Shown here one piece after another: positions 23,934 to 32,393 of a DNA stretch of 47,217 nt. The notes under the pieces were generated by a model, which made no database searches, was not told the DNA's origin, and saw nothing but the letters and a program-made list of their open reading frames with translations. The number at the start of each line of letters is the position of its first letter. Position 1 is the stretch's first letter. The translations under genes and the position numbers were made by a program. Source of the DNA: Myxococcales bacterium (lineage in GTDB: Bacteria > Myxococcota > B64-G9); the NCBI GenBank assembly GCA_012798435.1, contig JAAZNF010000069.1:1-47217 (forward strand), given 5' to 3'.

Positions 23934-25718
23934 TCAGCGCCTCAAAGTGACCTCGAGGTTTTGCACCTGGCCCGGGACGACGGTGACCTCGGCCACCTCG
24001 TCGCGGTAGCCATCGTGCCTCACCACCACCTGGTGCGGCTGGTCGGCGCACACCCCGCTCAGGATGGCCGGGGTCTTGCCCTTCTCCGCCCCGTCGAGCA
24101 GCACCAGAGCGCCCGACGGTTTCGACGACACGCGGATCCAACCCCGGCCCGAGGCGCAGCTATCGAGCGGCACCAGCTTGGCCGAAAGCGTCTGCCGCGG
24201 CCCGGCGGCGAGCACCACTCTCTGTTCGAAGATCCGGTAGCCAGGAAGCTCGATGCGCACGTTGACCGAGAGCCCCGGCGTGAGCCCCTCGAGCAGAACC
24301 GGGGTGACACCGCGCTTCGTGCCGTCAATCGAGACCGCGGCCTTCTCTGGCTCGGACACGACCTCGAGCGACACATGGGCTGGCGAAACCGCTTCCACGA
24401 CATTTGAAGCCATGCCGTCCGTTCCTCCGTCCGAGGCGACGATCGGCATCATCGCTTCTTGCCCCGCGACGGGCTCGGCGCCCTCGGGCGGGCCGCAAAA
24501 CAGCCGTCCGGTCAGATAAAAAAAAGCGATCGCCAGGGCCAGCCCCCCGACTCCGAACAGAACGATACGGCCGGGGGTCGTCCCCGGAGGGACCTCCAGC
24601 GCCCCCGGGGATCCGGGCGGCGGCTGCTCCGCAACTCGCGTGCGACGCGGCCGGCTCACCGGCGCACGGTTTGGCAACGCCGGTTGGCGGGCCGGCGTTG
24701 GGGGCACCGGGGGCCCCGGGGGCATAGCGGATGCCGGCCCGGAGAGCGCGGGCACCTGCTCCTCCGCCCCATCCTGCGCCGGCGCGTTCCAGAACGCCTC
24801 CGGGTTGATCATGTCGTCCGAAGTGGAGGCCGGGACTGCGCGAGGCGGCACCCGCGCCGTCTTCTCGGGGGAAGGGGCCGCGGCGGAAGCCGCAGGCTGG
24901 TCCGCTCCGATCGTCGAAGCCTCGGCGGGCGGGCGCACCTCGGCCGCTGGCGCCGCGCTCGCAAGCTTGGCCAGCTCGGCCCGCCAGGCTCGCGCCCGAT
25001 CGACGGCCACGGCGTGACGCAGGGCCTCGGCCACCTCGCCGGCATGGGTCGGCCGCTCCGAAAGCCTCGCCGACAGACAGCGGCGCATGAGCGCAACCAC
25101 GGGAGCGAGCGTCGGCTCGCCCTCCAGCGCCGCTCGTTCGTCGCCTAGCGTATAAAAGAATATCTTGGCGAGCGCCTGGACATCGTCCGTGCGGCCGGCC
25201 GCCTGGGAGGACAAAAATCGCGACAGCGAGAACCCGCTCACCCAGACCCGGCCGTCTGCGCCGAGCCAGACGAATTCCGGCGTCAGGGAACCGTGGGCCA
25301 CCCCTTCGCCGCGACCGTGCTCGTCTCGGCAGGCGTGGGCCGCCTCGAGCGCCGCGCACACCTGGAGGGCCACGGCGCCGGCAGCGCGCGCCCGCGCTTG
25401 CGCCGGCAGCCGCGTCCGGGAAACGACCTCCGCGAGCCGCGCGCCGGCCGGTTCCTCCTCGACGAAGAAAAAACCCCTGCCGTCGGCGCCGTAATCGCGC
25501 GGCAGCAGGATCTGGGGGTGGCGCAACCTGGAAAGCAGCCGGTGATCGGCGATGAAGGCCTCCAGCGTCTGCCGCACCACCCGCGCGGGATCGGGGCGGA
25601 CCATGACCAGCCGGCGCTTCTCCTCCGTCGCGCGCCTGTCGCGTACCGGGGTGCGCTCGACCCCGTTCTCACGCCGCGTCTCACCGGCGATGGAGTAGCG
25701 TTCAGCCGTCGTTTTCAC
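23934..25718 (-). CDS. Membrane pseudokinase with two PEGA domains
   Basis: 594 aa from a GTG start with GAGGGA upstream. Residues 5-250 have the shape of a Ser/Thr kinase domain but lack catalysis: the glycine loop is gone, VAIK is VMVR, HRDxxxxN is HGSLTPEF (142-149) and DFG is SGF (161-163). A Pro/Ala-rich linker leads to one helix at 384-405 (IVLFGVGGLALAIAFFYL). Outside are two PEGA domains, about 448-516 (VSIDGTKRGVTPVLLEGLTP) and 526-593 (VLLDGAEKGKTPAIL). It may be a scaffold or a nucleotide-independent sensor linking cytoplasm to envelope. Its start lies inside the end of the preceding gene (17-bp overlap), so the two are coupled. Confidence 0.8.
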   Translation of the reverse strand: MKTTAERYSIAGETRRENGVERTPVRDRRATEEKRRLVMVRPDPARVVRQTLEAFIADHRLLSRLRHPQILLPRDYGADGRGFFFVEEEPAGARLAEVVSRTRLPAQARARAAGAVALQVCAALEAAHACRDEHGRGEGVAHGSLTPEFVWLGADGRVWVSGFSLSRFLSSQAAGRTDDVQALAKIFFYTLGDERAALEGEPTLAPVVALMRRCLSARLSERPTHAGEVAEALRHAVAVDRARAWRAELAKLASAAPAAEVRPPAEASTIGADQPAASAAAPSPEKTARVPPRAVPASTSDDMINPEAFWNAPAQDGAEEQVPALSGPASAMPPGPPVPPTPARQPALPNRAPVSRPRRTRVAEQPPPGSPGALEVPPGTTPGRIVLFGVGGLALAIAFFYLTGRLFCGPPEGAEPVAGQEAMMPIVASDGGTDGMASNVVEAVSPAHVSLEVVSEPEKAAVSIDGTKRGVTPVLLEGLTPGLSVNVRIELPGYRIFEQRVVLAAGPRQTLSAKLVPLDSCASGRGWIRVSSKPSGALVLLDGAEKGKTPAILSGVCADQPHQVVVRHDGYRDEVAEVTVVPGQVQNLEVTLRR

Positions 25719-26439
25719 CTGGCCGTCCCTCGATCTCCGCGATCAACTTGCGCTCTTCTTCCAGCGCGCGCCGCCGCAGCTCCTCCACCTCGCGGTTGCG
25801 CGTCTTGACGTGGTAGGCGGCGAAACCCATGTCCACCGCCCAGGGGATGAGGATGAGCGACAGCGCCCATACGCTCTCCGCCCACAGGAAATAGGCGACA
25901 CAGGTCGCGGTGAAGAGCATGAGCGGCAGGGCCACCCGCGCGCGGCCGGCGTACACGTGGCCCAGACCCAGCCCGGGGATGGCCGCCAGCGCCCAGGCGG
26001 GCCACACCGGCCGCGGCCGGAGCGCGCTGCTGGGGACGAAAGGCTTTTCGCCGAACAGGCTCTGGTGCGAGCGGAAGAGGTTGCTGGGCTCCTCCTCCTC
26101 TTCCTCCTCGTTTTCATCGGCCGCGCGGGGCTCGGCCTGCTCCGCGGCGTGCCGCCGCCGCCGTTCGGCCGCCGCCTGTCGGGCCGCCTCCAGGGTCCCC
26201 TCGTCCAGGGCTCGATACTCCTCCGCGAAGAAGACCTTCGCCGCCTCCCTCAGCACCCGGATGGCCTCCTCGCGCCACTCCCGTGGGACCTCCAGGATCA
26301 GGTTGCCGTCCGTGTCCCAGCGGGTGCGATGGGGGATCTCCTTGTCGCGCAGCGCCGCGGGGAAGATCTCCGACTCCATCGGGTTCTCGCACAACCCGAC
26401 GGGGGAGAAGTCCAGCCCCTCGTCACCCGCCCGCGTCAT
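25702..26439 (-). CDS. DUF2007-like N-domain, acidic linker and membrane C-domain
   Basis: 245 aa; ATG at 26439 overlaps the upstream stop as ATGA. Residues 15-75 (CENPMESEIFPAALRDKEIP, GNLILEVPREWREEAIRVLR) look like the DUF2007 'signal transducing' fold. A charged linker with a run of seven Glu (near 26080-26115) follows. Residues about 140-210 have three hydrophobic helices around AIPGLGLGHVYAGRARVAL, as in TM2-like proteins, then a coiled tail. The function is unknown. It sits between the beta-barrel-like protein and the PEGA pseudokinase in one coupled operon. Confidence 0.6.
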   Translation of the reverse strand: MTRAGDEGLDFSPVGLCENPMESEIFPAALRDKEIPHRTRWDTDGNLILEVPREWREEAIRVLREAAKVFFAEEYRALDEGTLEAARQAAAERRRRHAAEQAEPRAADENEEEEEEEPSNLFRSHQSLFGEKPFVPSSALRPRPVWPAWALAAIPGLGLGHVYAGRARVALPLMLFTATCVAYFLWAESVWALSLILIPWAVDMGFAAYHVKTRNREVEELRRRALEEERKLIAEIEGRPGENDG

Positions 26440-26972
26440 CCCGGCACCCGGAACACCAGGGCAGCGCCGAAGACGTGGAAGATCCGATCGTGCAGATCGG
26501 ACACGCCGAAATGCACCCGGTAGCTGAAGTCGAGCCAGATGCCATCGAACGGCGTGGGCACCAGCGCACCCGCCCGGAGCCCCAGCGACATGGCCTGGCC
26601 GAAGTTGAACCCGGGGAACCAGTGCAGGTTGAACGAGGCGCCGGCGTACAGCGGCCCCAGCGTCCCCGCCCCTTCCACCCCGATGGCATAGCACACCCCG
26701 TCCGCAAGGAAGGTGCTGTTCACCCCCAGGCCAACGAAGCCGTGGCGGAACATGAAGCGGGCGTCGACGCCCACGTTGGCGCCGTCGATCTGCGAGCCGG
26801 TCGAGTAGCCGGCGCGCGGCCCGAGCACGAAGTCGCCTGACACCGGCACCGCCCACGGCCAGGCCTTGACTTCCTCCGCCGCGCCACCCTGGGGCGCCAC
26901 CGCCTCGTCCGCGGCGGCGGGGAACGAGGATAGGAGTGCAAGAACGCTGGCAAGAAGCAGAATCCTCGGCAA
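26436..26972 (-). CDS. Exported outer-membrane beta-barrel-like protein
   Basis: 178 aa from a TTG start (AAGGTG five bases upstream; no ATG is near). A signal peptide (ILLLASVLALLSSFPAAA-DEA) is followed by alternating strands rich in Gly, Phe and Tyr (GDFVLGPRAGYSTG, VGVDARFMFRHGFVGLGVN, LGPLYAGASFNLHWFPGFN, IFHVFGAALVFRVPG), as in small outer-membrane beta-barrels. The last residue is Gly and not Phe, so membrane insertion is not certain. It is first in a three-gene operon with the promoter at 27002-27031. Confidence 0.65.
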   Translation of the reverse strand: MPRILLLASVLALLSSFPAAADEAVAPQGGAAEEVKAWPWAVPVSGDFVLGPRAGYSTGSQIDGANVGVDARFMFRHGFVGLGVNSTFLADGVCYAIGVEGAGTLGPLYAGASFNLHWFPGFNFGQAMSLGLRAGALVPTPFDGIWLDFSYRVHFGVSDLHDRIFHVFGAALVFRVPG

Positions 26973-27001
26973 GCGACACCTTCCGGTTGGGGCCTGCGCC
27001 T

Positions 27002-27031
27002 TCTATAACGCGTCGGCCGAGGGCGGGTCAA
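27002..27031 (-). promoter_or_regulatory. Promoter of the beta-barrel/pseudokinase operon
   Basis: Read leftward, TTGACC (27026-27031), an 18-base spacer and TATAGA (27002-27007) match sigma-70 at 5/6 and 4/6. Transcription should start near 26995, about 22 bases before the TTG start, leaving room for the ribosome site. Confidence 0.5.
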
Positions 27032-27139
27032 CGGGGACGGGCGGCGGCATTTTCATCTGCAAGGCGAGTCTGGTAAACTCAGTCCTACCTCGTACTGGAT
27101 TAGCACACAACGCTCTTCTTTAGGGAAAGGAAAAGGACA

Positions 27140-29239
27140 ATGAACAAATCTTTTCTCTGGGCCTTGGTATGCGCCGGAATCTTGTGCCTTGACGGGTGCT
27201 CCTCCGAGAAGGAGGGTGGCGCCGTCACCATCATGGGACAGGTGCTCCACAGAGTATCGGAGGTCTCCGCCGTCCCCGCCGCCAACGCCGTCGTGACCGT
27301 GCGCGGTGATTTCAACTCGGACGGAACCATCGCCGCCAACGAGTCATCGACCACCACCGCCGACGATTCCGGCAAATACCTGCTCACGCTCCAATTGAAA
27401 AACCGCACGGAGATTGTCGTGAGCTTCCGATCTCAAGATGGCCTGCCCAACTTCCGGCGCGTGGCCGCCTCGCCTCCGGCAGTGCTCCGGCTCGACGCCG
27501 TGACGCACAGCGGCGAATCCCTGACGGCGAAAGCCTCCTGGCTCAAGCTGGAGAACAACAAGCTGCGCCTCGGCGGCCTGCCCGCGGGCACCACCGGCAC
27601 CGCCCGCGTCTTCAACCCGCTGCTCGAACCCGAGGCCTTTCCGGGCGAATTCGCCGATGACCAGGGCACCCGCATCGTGTCAGCCGTGTTCACCAAGGTG
27701 GAGCTGCAAACCGACGCGGGCGAATCCATCCACCAGCTCTCGTCTCCGGCGACGCTGGAGATGGAAGTCCCCCGGGACACCTGGGGGATCTTGCGCGACA
27801 TGCTGCCGGGCAACGATCGCATCGAGGTGCCCCGCTACTGGTTCGACGAAGAGGTGGGTCGCTGGAAGAACGAAGGCACGGGGTACCTCGTGACCGGAAC
27901 CGGCGGGATCATCCCCGAGACCGCCCTGGCCGCCCTCCACGACGGCTCGTTCTCGGACAACGTCATGGCTCGCTACGAGGTGACGCACCTCTCGACCATC
28001 AACGTCGACTTCCCGACGTGTGGCGGAACGAGTGGCCCACCCCCGCTATCAAAAACCCACTTGCCCATGGACGAACCTCAGCCGCCCCCCTCTGGGTGTT
28101 CCAACTCGAACTCGGTGAAATGCAAGCCCAAGGCCGAGAAGCCTGTCATGGAAAAAATAACAGACTGGATCAACTGCACCCTCAATCTCGGCGGTTGCAA
28201 GAAGCCGGACGCACCGGAGCCTTCCACCGAGTTCGGCCCCGGAAAACGAAAGACACTGCAGGATTACAACCCCAAGCCCAAGGAGATGCCGTTCACACCG
28301 CGCGACACCGGCGCGGCGGAGGAGTTCGTTCCTGCGACCGGCGCTACGGTCTTGGCGCGGTTCTACGACCAGGACGGGACGTTCCTCGGCTACGTCACGG
28401 CGGAGGTCGATCCCGACGGGTCCGTGGAAATCCCCATCGGCGTCAGCGAACCGGACGGGCAAGACCTCGACGGCAACGGGAAGGCGGGCGAGAAGGTGTT
28501 CGTGGTCGCCACCATCGACTGGTACGGATATCATTTCCACCTCATCGAGGGTGAGGTGCCGTCACAGGAAAACCTGGTCTACGACCTGGGAGACGTCGAC
28601 ATCGTGGAGGGCTACCTGGGCGGAACCCGCTGCGACATCAGCGGCACGGTCGAATACCTCGACGGCACGCCGGCCGAGGGCGCGATCGTGTTCCTGGAGT
28701 CGCAAACCAACCTCTCCGAGACCGAGCTCGTCGAAAAGTGCGGCAGCGAATACGAGAACTGCACCTGGGACGGCGTGACCGACGCGGACGGAAACTTCCA
28801 CCTGGCGGCCCCCTATTCCGACGCCCTCACCATCCAGGGGTTCGTGGAAAAACGTTCGGGGCCGACCTACACCAGCGTGTACGGGATGTGGAACGGCCGC
28901 GATTGCCCGACCGGCCCGCTGCGGATCCGCATGTCTTACGGAGAGGAGCAAACCACCGTGGTACCGTCGGCGGCCGGCGCGACCATCACCTGGGACCCAG
29001 CGCTGCCGCTCGAACTTCTGGCCGTCTATGGCACGGAAGGCGAGGAGAAGTGGATCTTGAGAGCCGCTTCCGCGTCCCTTCAGCCGCCGATCATTTATGG
29101 CACGGTCCCCGCCGGGGCGCGCCAAGAGATGGCCGCGCAAGGCAGCCTGGGCTCGGGGGATCTGATCTGGCTCGAGGGAAAAGACACCTCGGCCATGGGC
29201 TACCCGGTGGAGATCTCGGGAGAGGCCATCGTGCCGTAG
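27140..29239 (+). CDS. Large lipoprotein with carboxypeptidase-regulatory-like domains
   Basis: 699 aa. Signal peptide with lipobox LDGC (Cys at 20), then an acidic/Ser linker. Residues about 30-100 (GQVLHRVSEVSAVPAANAVV, SGKYLLTLQLKNRTEIVVSF) and about 492-590 (CDISGTVEYLDGTPAEGAIV, TDADGNFHLAAPYSDALTI) are transthyretin-like carboxypeptidase-regulatory domains. Between them is a Pro/Lys/Cys-containing linker (CGGTSGPPPLSK, CTLNLGGCKKPD). RGDFNSDG and DLDGNGKAGE are Ca2+-loop-like. The role is probably structural or adhesive at the outer membrane. GGAAAAGGAC precedes the ATG. The upstream 160 bp is AT-richer, but no clear promoter was found. Confidence 0.75.
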   Translation: MNKSFLWALVCAGILCLDGCSSEKEGGAVTIMGQVLHRVSEVSAVPAANAVVTVRGDFNSDGTIAANESSTTTADDSGKYLLTLQLKNRTEIVVSFRSQDGLPNFRRVAASPPAVLRLDAVTHSGESLTAKASWLKLENNKLRLGGLPAGTTGTARVFNPLLEPEAFPGEFADDQGTRIVSAVFTKVELQTDAGESIHQLSSPATLEMEVPRDTWGILRDMLPGNDRIEVPRYWFDEEVGRWKNEGTGYLVTGTGGIIPETALAALHDGSFSDNVMARYEVTHLSTINVDFPTCGGTSGPPPLSKTHLPMDEPQPPPSGCSNSNSVKCKPKAEKPVMEKITDWINCTLNLGGCKKPDAPEPSTEFGPGKRKTLQDYNPKPKEMPFTPRDTGAAEEFVPATGATVLARFYDQDGTFLGYVTAEVDPDGSVEIPIGVSEPDGQDLDGNGKAGEKVFVVATIDWYGYHFHLIEGEVPSQENLVYDLGDVDIVEGYLGGTRCDISGTVEYLDGTPAEGAIVFLESQTNLSETELVEKCGSEYENCTWDGVTDADGNFHLAAPYSDALTIQGFVEKRSGPTYTSVYGMWNGRDCPTGPLRIRMSYGEEQTTVVPSAAGATITWDPALPLELLAVYGTEGEEKWILRAASASLQPPIIYGTVPAGARQEMAAQGSLGSGDLIWLEGKDTSAMGYPVEISGEAIVP

Positions 29240-29384
29240 GAGTAGAGCCGTACCCCGCGTTCGACGTTCCCGCTCCGCCACGAGTCGTGACCACACCGAG
29301 AATTGGCAGGTGACATCACCCCCGGGCCTGTGGTAAGGCAAGGCGGGTCAGCGATAGGGCGTAGCGAGAGGAGGAAGTCCGTTC

Positions 29385-31253
29385 ATGCCCCCGCGCCGCT
29401 ACTACTTCAAGGCTGTGGACGACAGCGTGCTCGGCCCCATCAGCCTCAACGTGGTGGCCGAGATGGTCATGGCCCAGAAGGTCAAGGCCAACACTCCCGT
29501 CTCGCTCGACGGCAAGGACTTCCGGCCCATGAAGGCCTTCCCCGAGCTGGCCACCTTGCTCTCGGTCGACGCCACCGAGGAGCCCGAGGCCGTCTCGGCG
29601 GACATCCTGCAGGAGGAGCCCACCTACCAGGGCGACATCACCGAGGTGAGCATCCCGAAACTCCTGTATCACTTCTCGGCCTCGCGGGTGACCGGCCGGC
29701 TCCAGCTCACCAACCAGAACATCGAGAAGAATCTCTTTTTGATGAACGGCAAGGTGGTGGCGGCCGAGAGCAACCTGCCGCGCGATCAGCTTGGGCCCTT
29801 TTTGGTTCGCAAGGGCCGGTTCAGCGAGGAGCAGCTCGACGACATTCTGCAGAAGCTCGCCGGCCGCATGGAGCGCCTCTCCGACTACCTCATCCATAGC
29901 CGAATGATCTCGCCGCACGAACTGTTCGAGCACCTGCGCGAGCAGCTGCTCGAAAAGGTGTACGAGGTCTTCCACTGGCGGGTGGGGCGCTACGCCTTCT
30001 TCGAGGGACAGGAGTTCAAGGGCTCGCTCCTTCCCATCAACTTCAACCCCTGGGAAACCATCGCCGAGGGCGTGCGCCGTGGCTACGAGCTCGCCGAGCT
30101 GCGCGACCTGCTCATGCCCTACGGCAACTACCTCATCGTGCCGGGAGAGAACAGCTCCCTGCACCTCAACCAGCTCGGCCTGATGCCACGGGAACTGAAG
30201 GTCTTCAAGCTGGCCCAGGGCCAGCGCACCCTGCACGCCATCAACGAGGAGATGGGCATCGGAGAGGAGAACCTCTTTACCGTGCTCTCCATGGTGTACC
30301 TGGGCCTGGAGCTGGAACTGCTGGCGCTCGGGGAGCAGATCCACGAGAGCAGCGCGGCCGAGCTCGACGACGGAATCAATTGGGAGCAGGACGTCCCCAG
30401 AGAAGCGCCGGCCGCCGCTACCGGGAGCGATGCAGGCGCCGAGAGCACCGGGGCCGCCGTGACAGACGAAGGCGCGCAAGCAGCCGAGGCGGTGCCGCTG
30501 CCCGGGACGCCGGTCAAGGCCGCGCCGCGTGTGACCCGCGAGGAGCAGGAATTGCTGGAGACGCTCAACAAGCTCAAGGAGCAAGACCACTTCGAGCGGC
30601 TCGGGCTCCCGCGCAACGCGCTGGCCAAGGACGTGAGCAAGGCCTTCCTCCAGGCGGCGCGCCGCTTCCATCCCGACCAGCTCTCTCCAGAAACCTCGGC
30701 GCGCATCCGAGACCTCACCTCCGAGGTGTTCGCGCTGCTCAACGAGGCCCAGCAGACGCTGACGAACGACGCCCGCCGCGCCGAGTACCTGGCGGGGCTG
30801 GAGGCCGGCGCCAAGGACGGCCAGGTGGACGTGGGCAACATCGTCCAGGCCGAGATGCTGTTTCAAAAGGGGGAGGTGCTCGTCAACAACCGCAAGTTCG
30901 AGGAGGCGCAGAAGGTCTTCGACGAGGCCCTCAAGCTGAACCCGGACGAGGGGGAGTTCCTCATCTACCGCGGCTACGCGGCCTTCTTCGCCAAGCCCAA
31001 CGCGGATTCCTTCTACCGGCAGAACTGCCTGGACAACATCACCCGGGGCCTCAAGATGCGCGACAACAACGTGGCCAACGGATACCTGTTTTTGGGACGC
31101 ATCCAGAAGGCCATGGGCGACGAGGAGGCCGCGCGAAAGTCCTTCAAGAAGGCGCTCTCGCTCGAGCACAACCATCTCGAGGCCCAGCGCGAGCTTCGCC
31201 TGATGAGCATGCGCGATGAGAAGAAGGGTGGGCTGTTCGGCAAGAAGAAATAA
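29385..31253 (+). CDS. GYF_2-DUF4388-DnaJ-TPR protein
   Basis: 622 aa from an ATG with AGGAGG eleven bases upstream. Domain order: GYF_2 (1-60, YYFKAVDDSVLGPISLNVVA), DUF4388/PATAN (about 85-210, GRLQLTNQNIEKNLFLMNGK), a helical section, an acidic Ala-rich linker (about 330-385), a J-domain (about 400-460) with an intact HPD at about 428 (AARRFHPDQLSPE), and TPRs (about 485-610, AEMLFQKGEVLVNNRKFEEA). HPD means it can stimulate an Hsp70 partner. DUF4388 proteins are common in Myxococcota signalling and gliding clusters. The 145-bp gap before it holds no clear promoter. Confidence 0.85.
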   Translation: MPPRRYYFKAVDDSVLGPISLNVVAEMVMAQKVKANTPVSLDGKDFRPMKAFPELATLLSVDATEEPEAVSADILQEEPTYQGDITEVSIPKLLYHFSASRVTGRLQLTNQNIEKNLFLMNGKVVAAESNLPRDQLGPFLVRKGRFSEEQLDDILQKLAGRMERLSDYLIHSRMISPHELFEHLREQLLEKVYEVFHWRVGRYAFFEGQEFKGSLLPINFNPWETIAEGVRRGYELAELRDLLMPYGNYLIVPGENSSLHLNQLGLMPRELKVFKLAQGQRTLHAINEEMGIGEENLFTVLSMVYLGLELELLALGEQIHESSAAELDDGINWEQDVPREAPAAATGSDAGAESTGAAVTDEGAQAAEAVPLPGTPVKAAPRVTREEQELLETLNKLKEQDHFERLGLPRNALAKDVSKAFLQAARRFHPDQLSPETSARIRDLTSEVFALLNEAQQTLTNDARRAEYLAGLEAGAKDGQVDVGNIVQAEMLFQKGEVLVNNRKFEEAQKVFDEALKLNPDEGEFLIYRGYAAFFAKPNADSFYRQNCLDNITRGLKMRDNNVANGYLFLGRIQKAMGDEEAARKSFKKALSLEHNHLEAQRELRLMSMRDEKKGGLFGKKK

Positions 31254-31272
31254 CGCAGGAACGGAGGGAGCC

Positions 31273-32382
31273 ATGGACAAGTTCGAAAACAAGAAACTGA
31301 GCGAGCTTCTGGAGCTGGCCCGGGAGTGGGGCCTGAGCGGGTACTCCAAGCTCAAGAAGACCGAGCTGATCCGGCTGCTCACCCGCAAGGTTTCCCAGCT
31401 CGCCGTCAAGTCCCCCCGTAAGGCATCGCCCGCAGCTCCAGCCTCGAAGAAGGTCTCGCCGAAAACCAACCCGGCCCGGCCCACTTCCAGCAAAGTGGCC
31501 GAACGGAAGGCGGCCGCCCGCAAGACCGCGGCCGCCCACCACAAGGCGGCGGCGGTGGGCAAGCGTCTGCCGGAGGCCTACCAGGACGGGCGCATGACCT
31601 TGCTGACCCGCGATCCCTTCTGGCTTTACTGCTACTGGGATCTCACCGACGAGCAGCAGGAGAAGCTGTGGAGCGGCGACAATCCCTCGCTCCGGCTGGT
31701 GGAGGACACCGGCGCCGGCGCGCCGGCGCGAGAGGTAAAACGCATCCCGTTGGCACGCGGCGCCCGCAGCTGGTACATCCAGGTCGACGCCGCCGACCGG
31801 CCCTACCGCGCCGAGCTGGGCCACAGCGGCCCCGGCGGCGAGTTCCTGCCCCTCGCGGCCTCGAATCTCTCCAACCGGGCCCCGGCCACCGTGGCATCGT
31901 CCGGCGGCGTCGAGTTTGTCCTCCCCGGCAAGGCGCAGAAGACTGCCGCCGCGGCCGCCGCCGCCAGCTCGGTCGAAGCCACCCGCGAGCAGGCCGATCG
32001 CATGTTCGTCTTGTCCGCCGGGGCCCGGCGCGGGTTCGCCGGTTCGGGCGAGGCGCTCTCGGAGCTCGCCGAAAGGCTGCAGCGAGGCCTGGCCTCGGAG
32101 CAGCTCCACTCCGGCGCTCAGGCGCAGCCACCGGCCCAGGAGCAGGCCGACTACTGGCTGGTGGTGGACGCCGAGCTGATCGTGTACGGTGCCACAGTGC
32201 CCGGATCGCGGGTCACCATCCGCAACATGCCGGTGGAGGTGGACGGGAGCGGCCGGTTCTGGGCGCGCCTGGCCCTGCCCGACGGCACGCTGAACGTCCC
32301 GATCCACGGCCGCTCGCCGGACGGCCGCTTCGAGCGCCAGGCCCGCATCGAGGCGAGGCGCGCCACCGAGCCCCCCCGCTGA
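31273..32382 (+). CDS. DUF4912 protein with Rho-N-type N-terminus
   Basis: 369 aa; ATG follows GGAGGGAG. Residues 5-40 (KLSELLELAREWGLSGYSK, then TELIRLL) form a Rho_N/SAP-like helical hairpin. A Lys/Ala/Pro-rich linker follows, then DUF4912 (about 110-340: LLTRDPFWLYCYWDLTDEQQ, ADYWLVVDAELIVYGATVPG, DGSGRFWARLALPDG). DUF4912 genes are often neighbours of GH57 alpha-glucan enzymes, as here (11 bp before the branching enzyme), so a role in glycogen-like storage is likely. Whether it binds glucan or nucleic acid is not known. Confidence 0.8.
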   Translation: MDKFENKKLSELLELAREWGLSGYSKLKKTELIRLLTRKVSQLAVKSPRKASPAAPASKKVSPKTNPARPTSSKVAERKAAARKTAAAHHKAAAVGKRLPEAYQDGRMTLLTRDPFWLYCYWDLTDEQQEKLWSGDNPSLRLVEDTGAGAPAREVKRIPLARGARSWYIQVDAADRPYRAELGHSGPGGEFLPLAASNLSNRAPATVASSGGVEFVLPGKAQKTAAAAAAASSVEATREQADRMFVLSAGARRGFAGSGEALSELAERLQRGLASEQLHSGAQAQPPAQEQADYWLVVDAELIVYGATVPGSRVTIRNMPVEVDGSGRFWARLALPDGTLNVPIHGRSPDGRFERQARIEARRATEPPR

Positions 32383-32393
32383 CGGGCGCCGGC

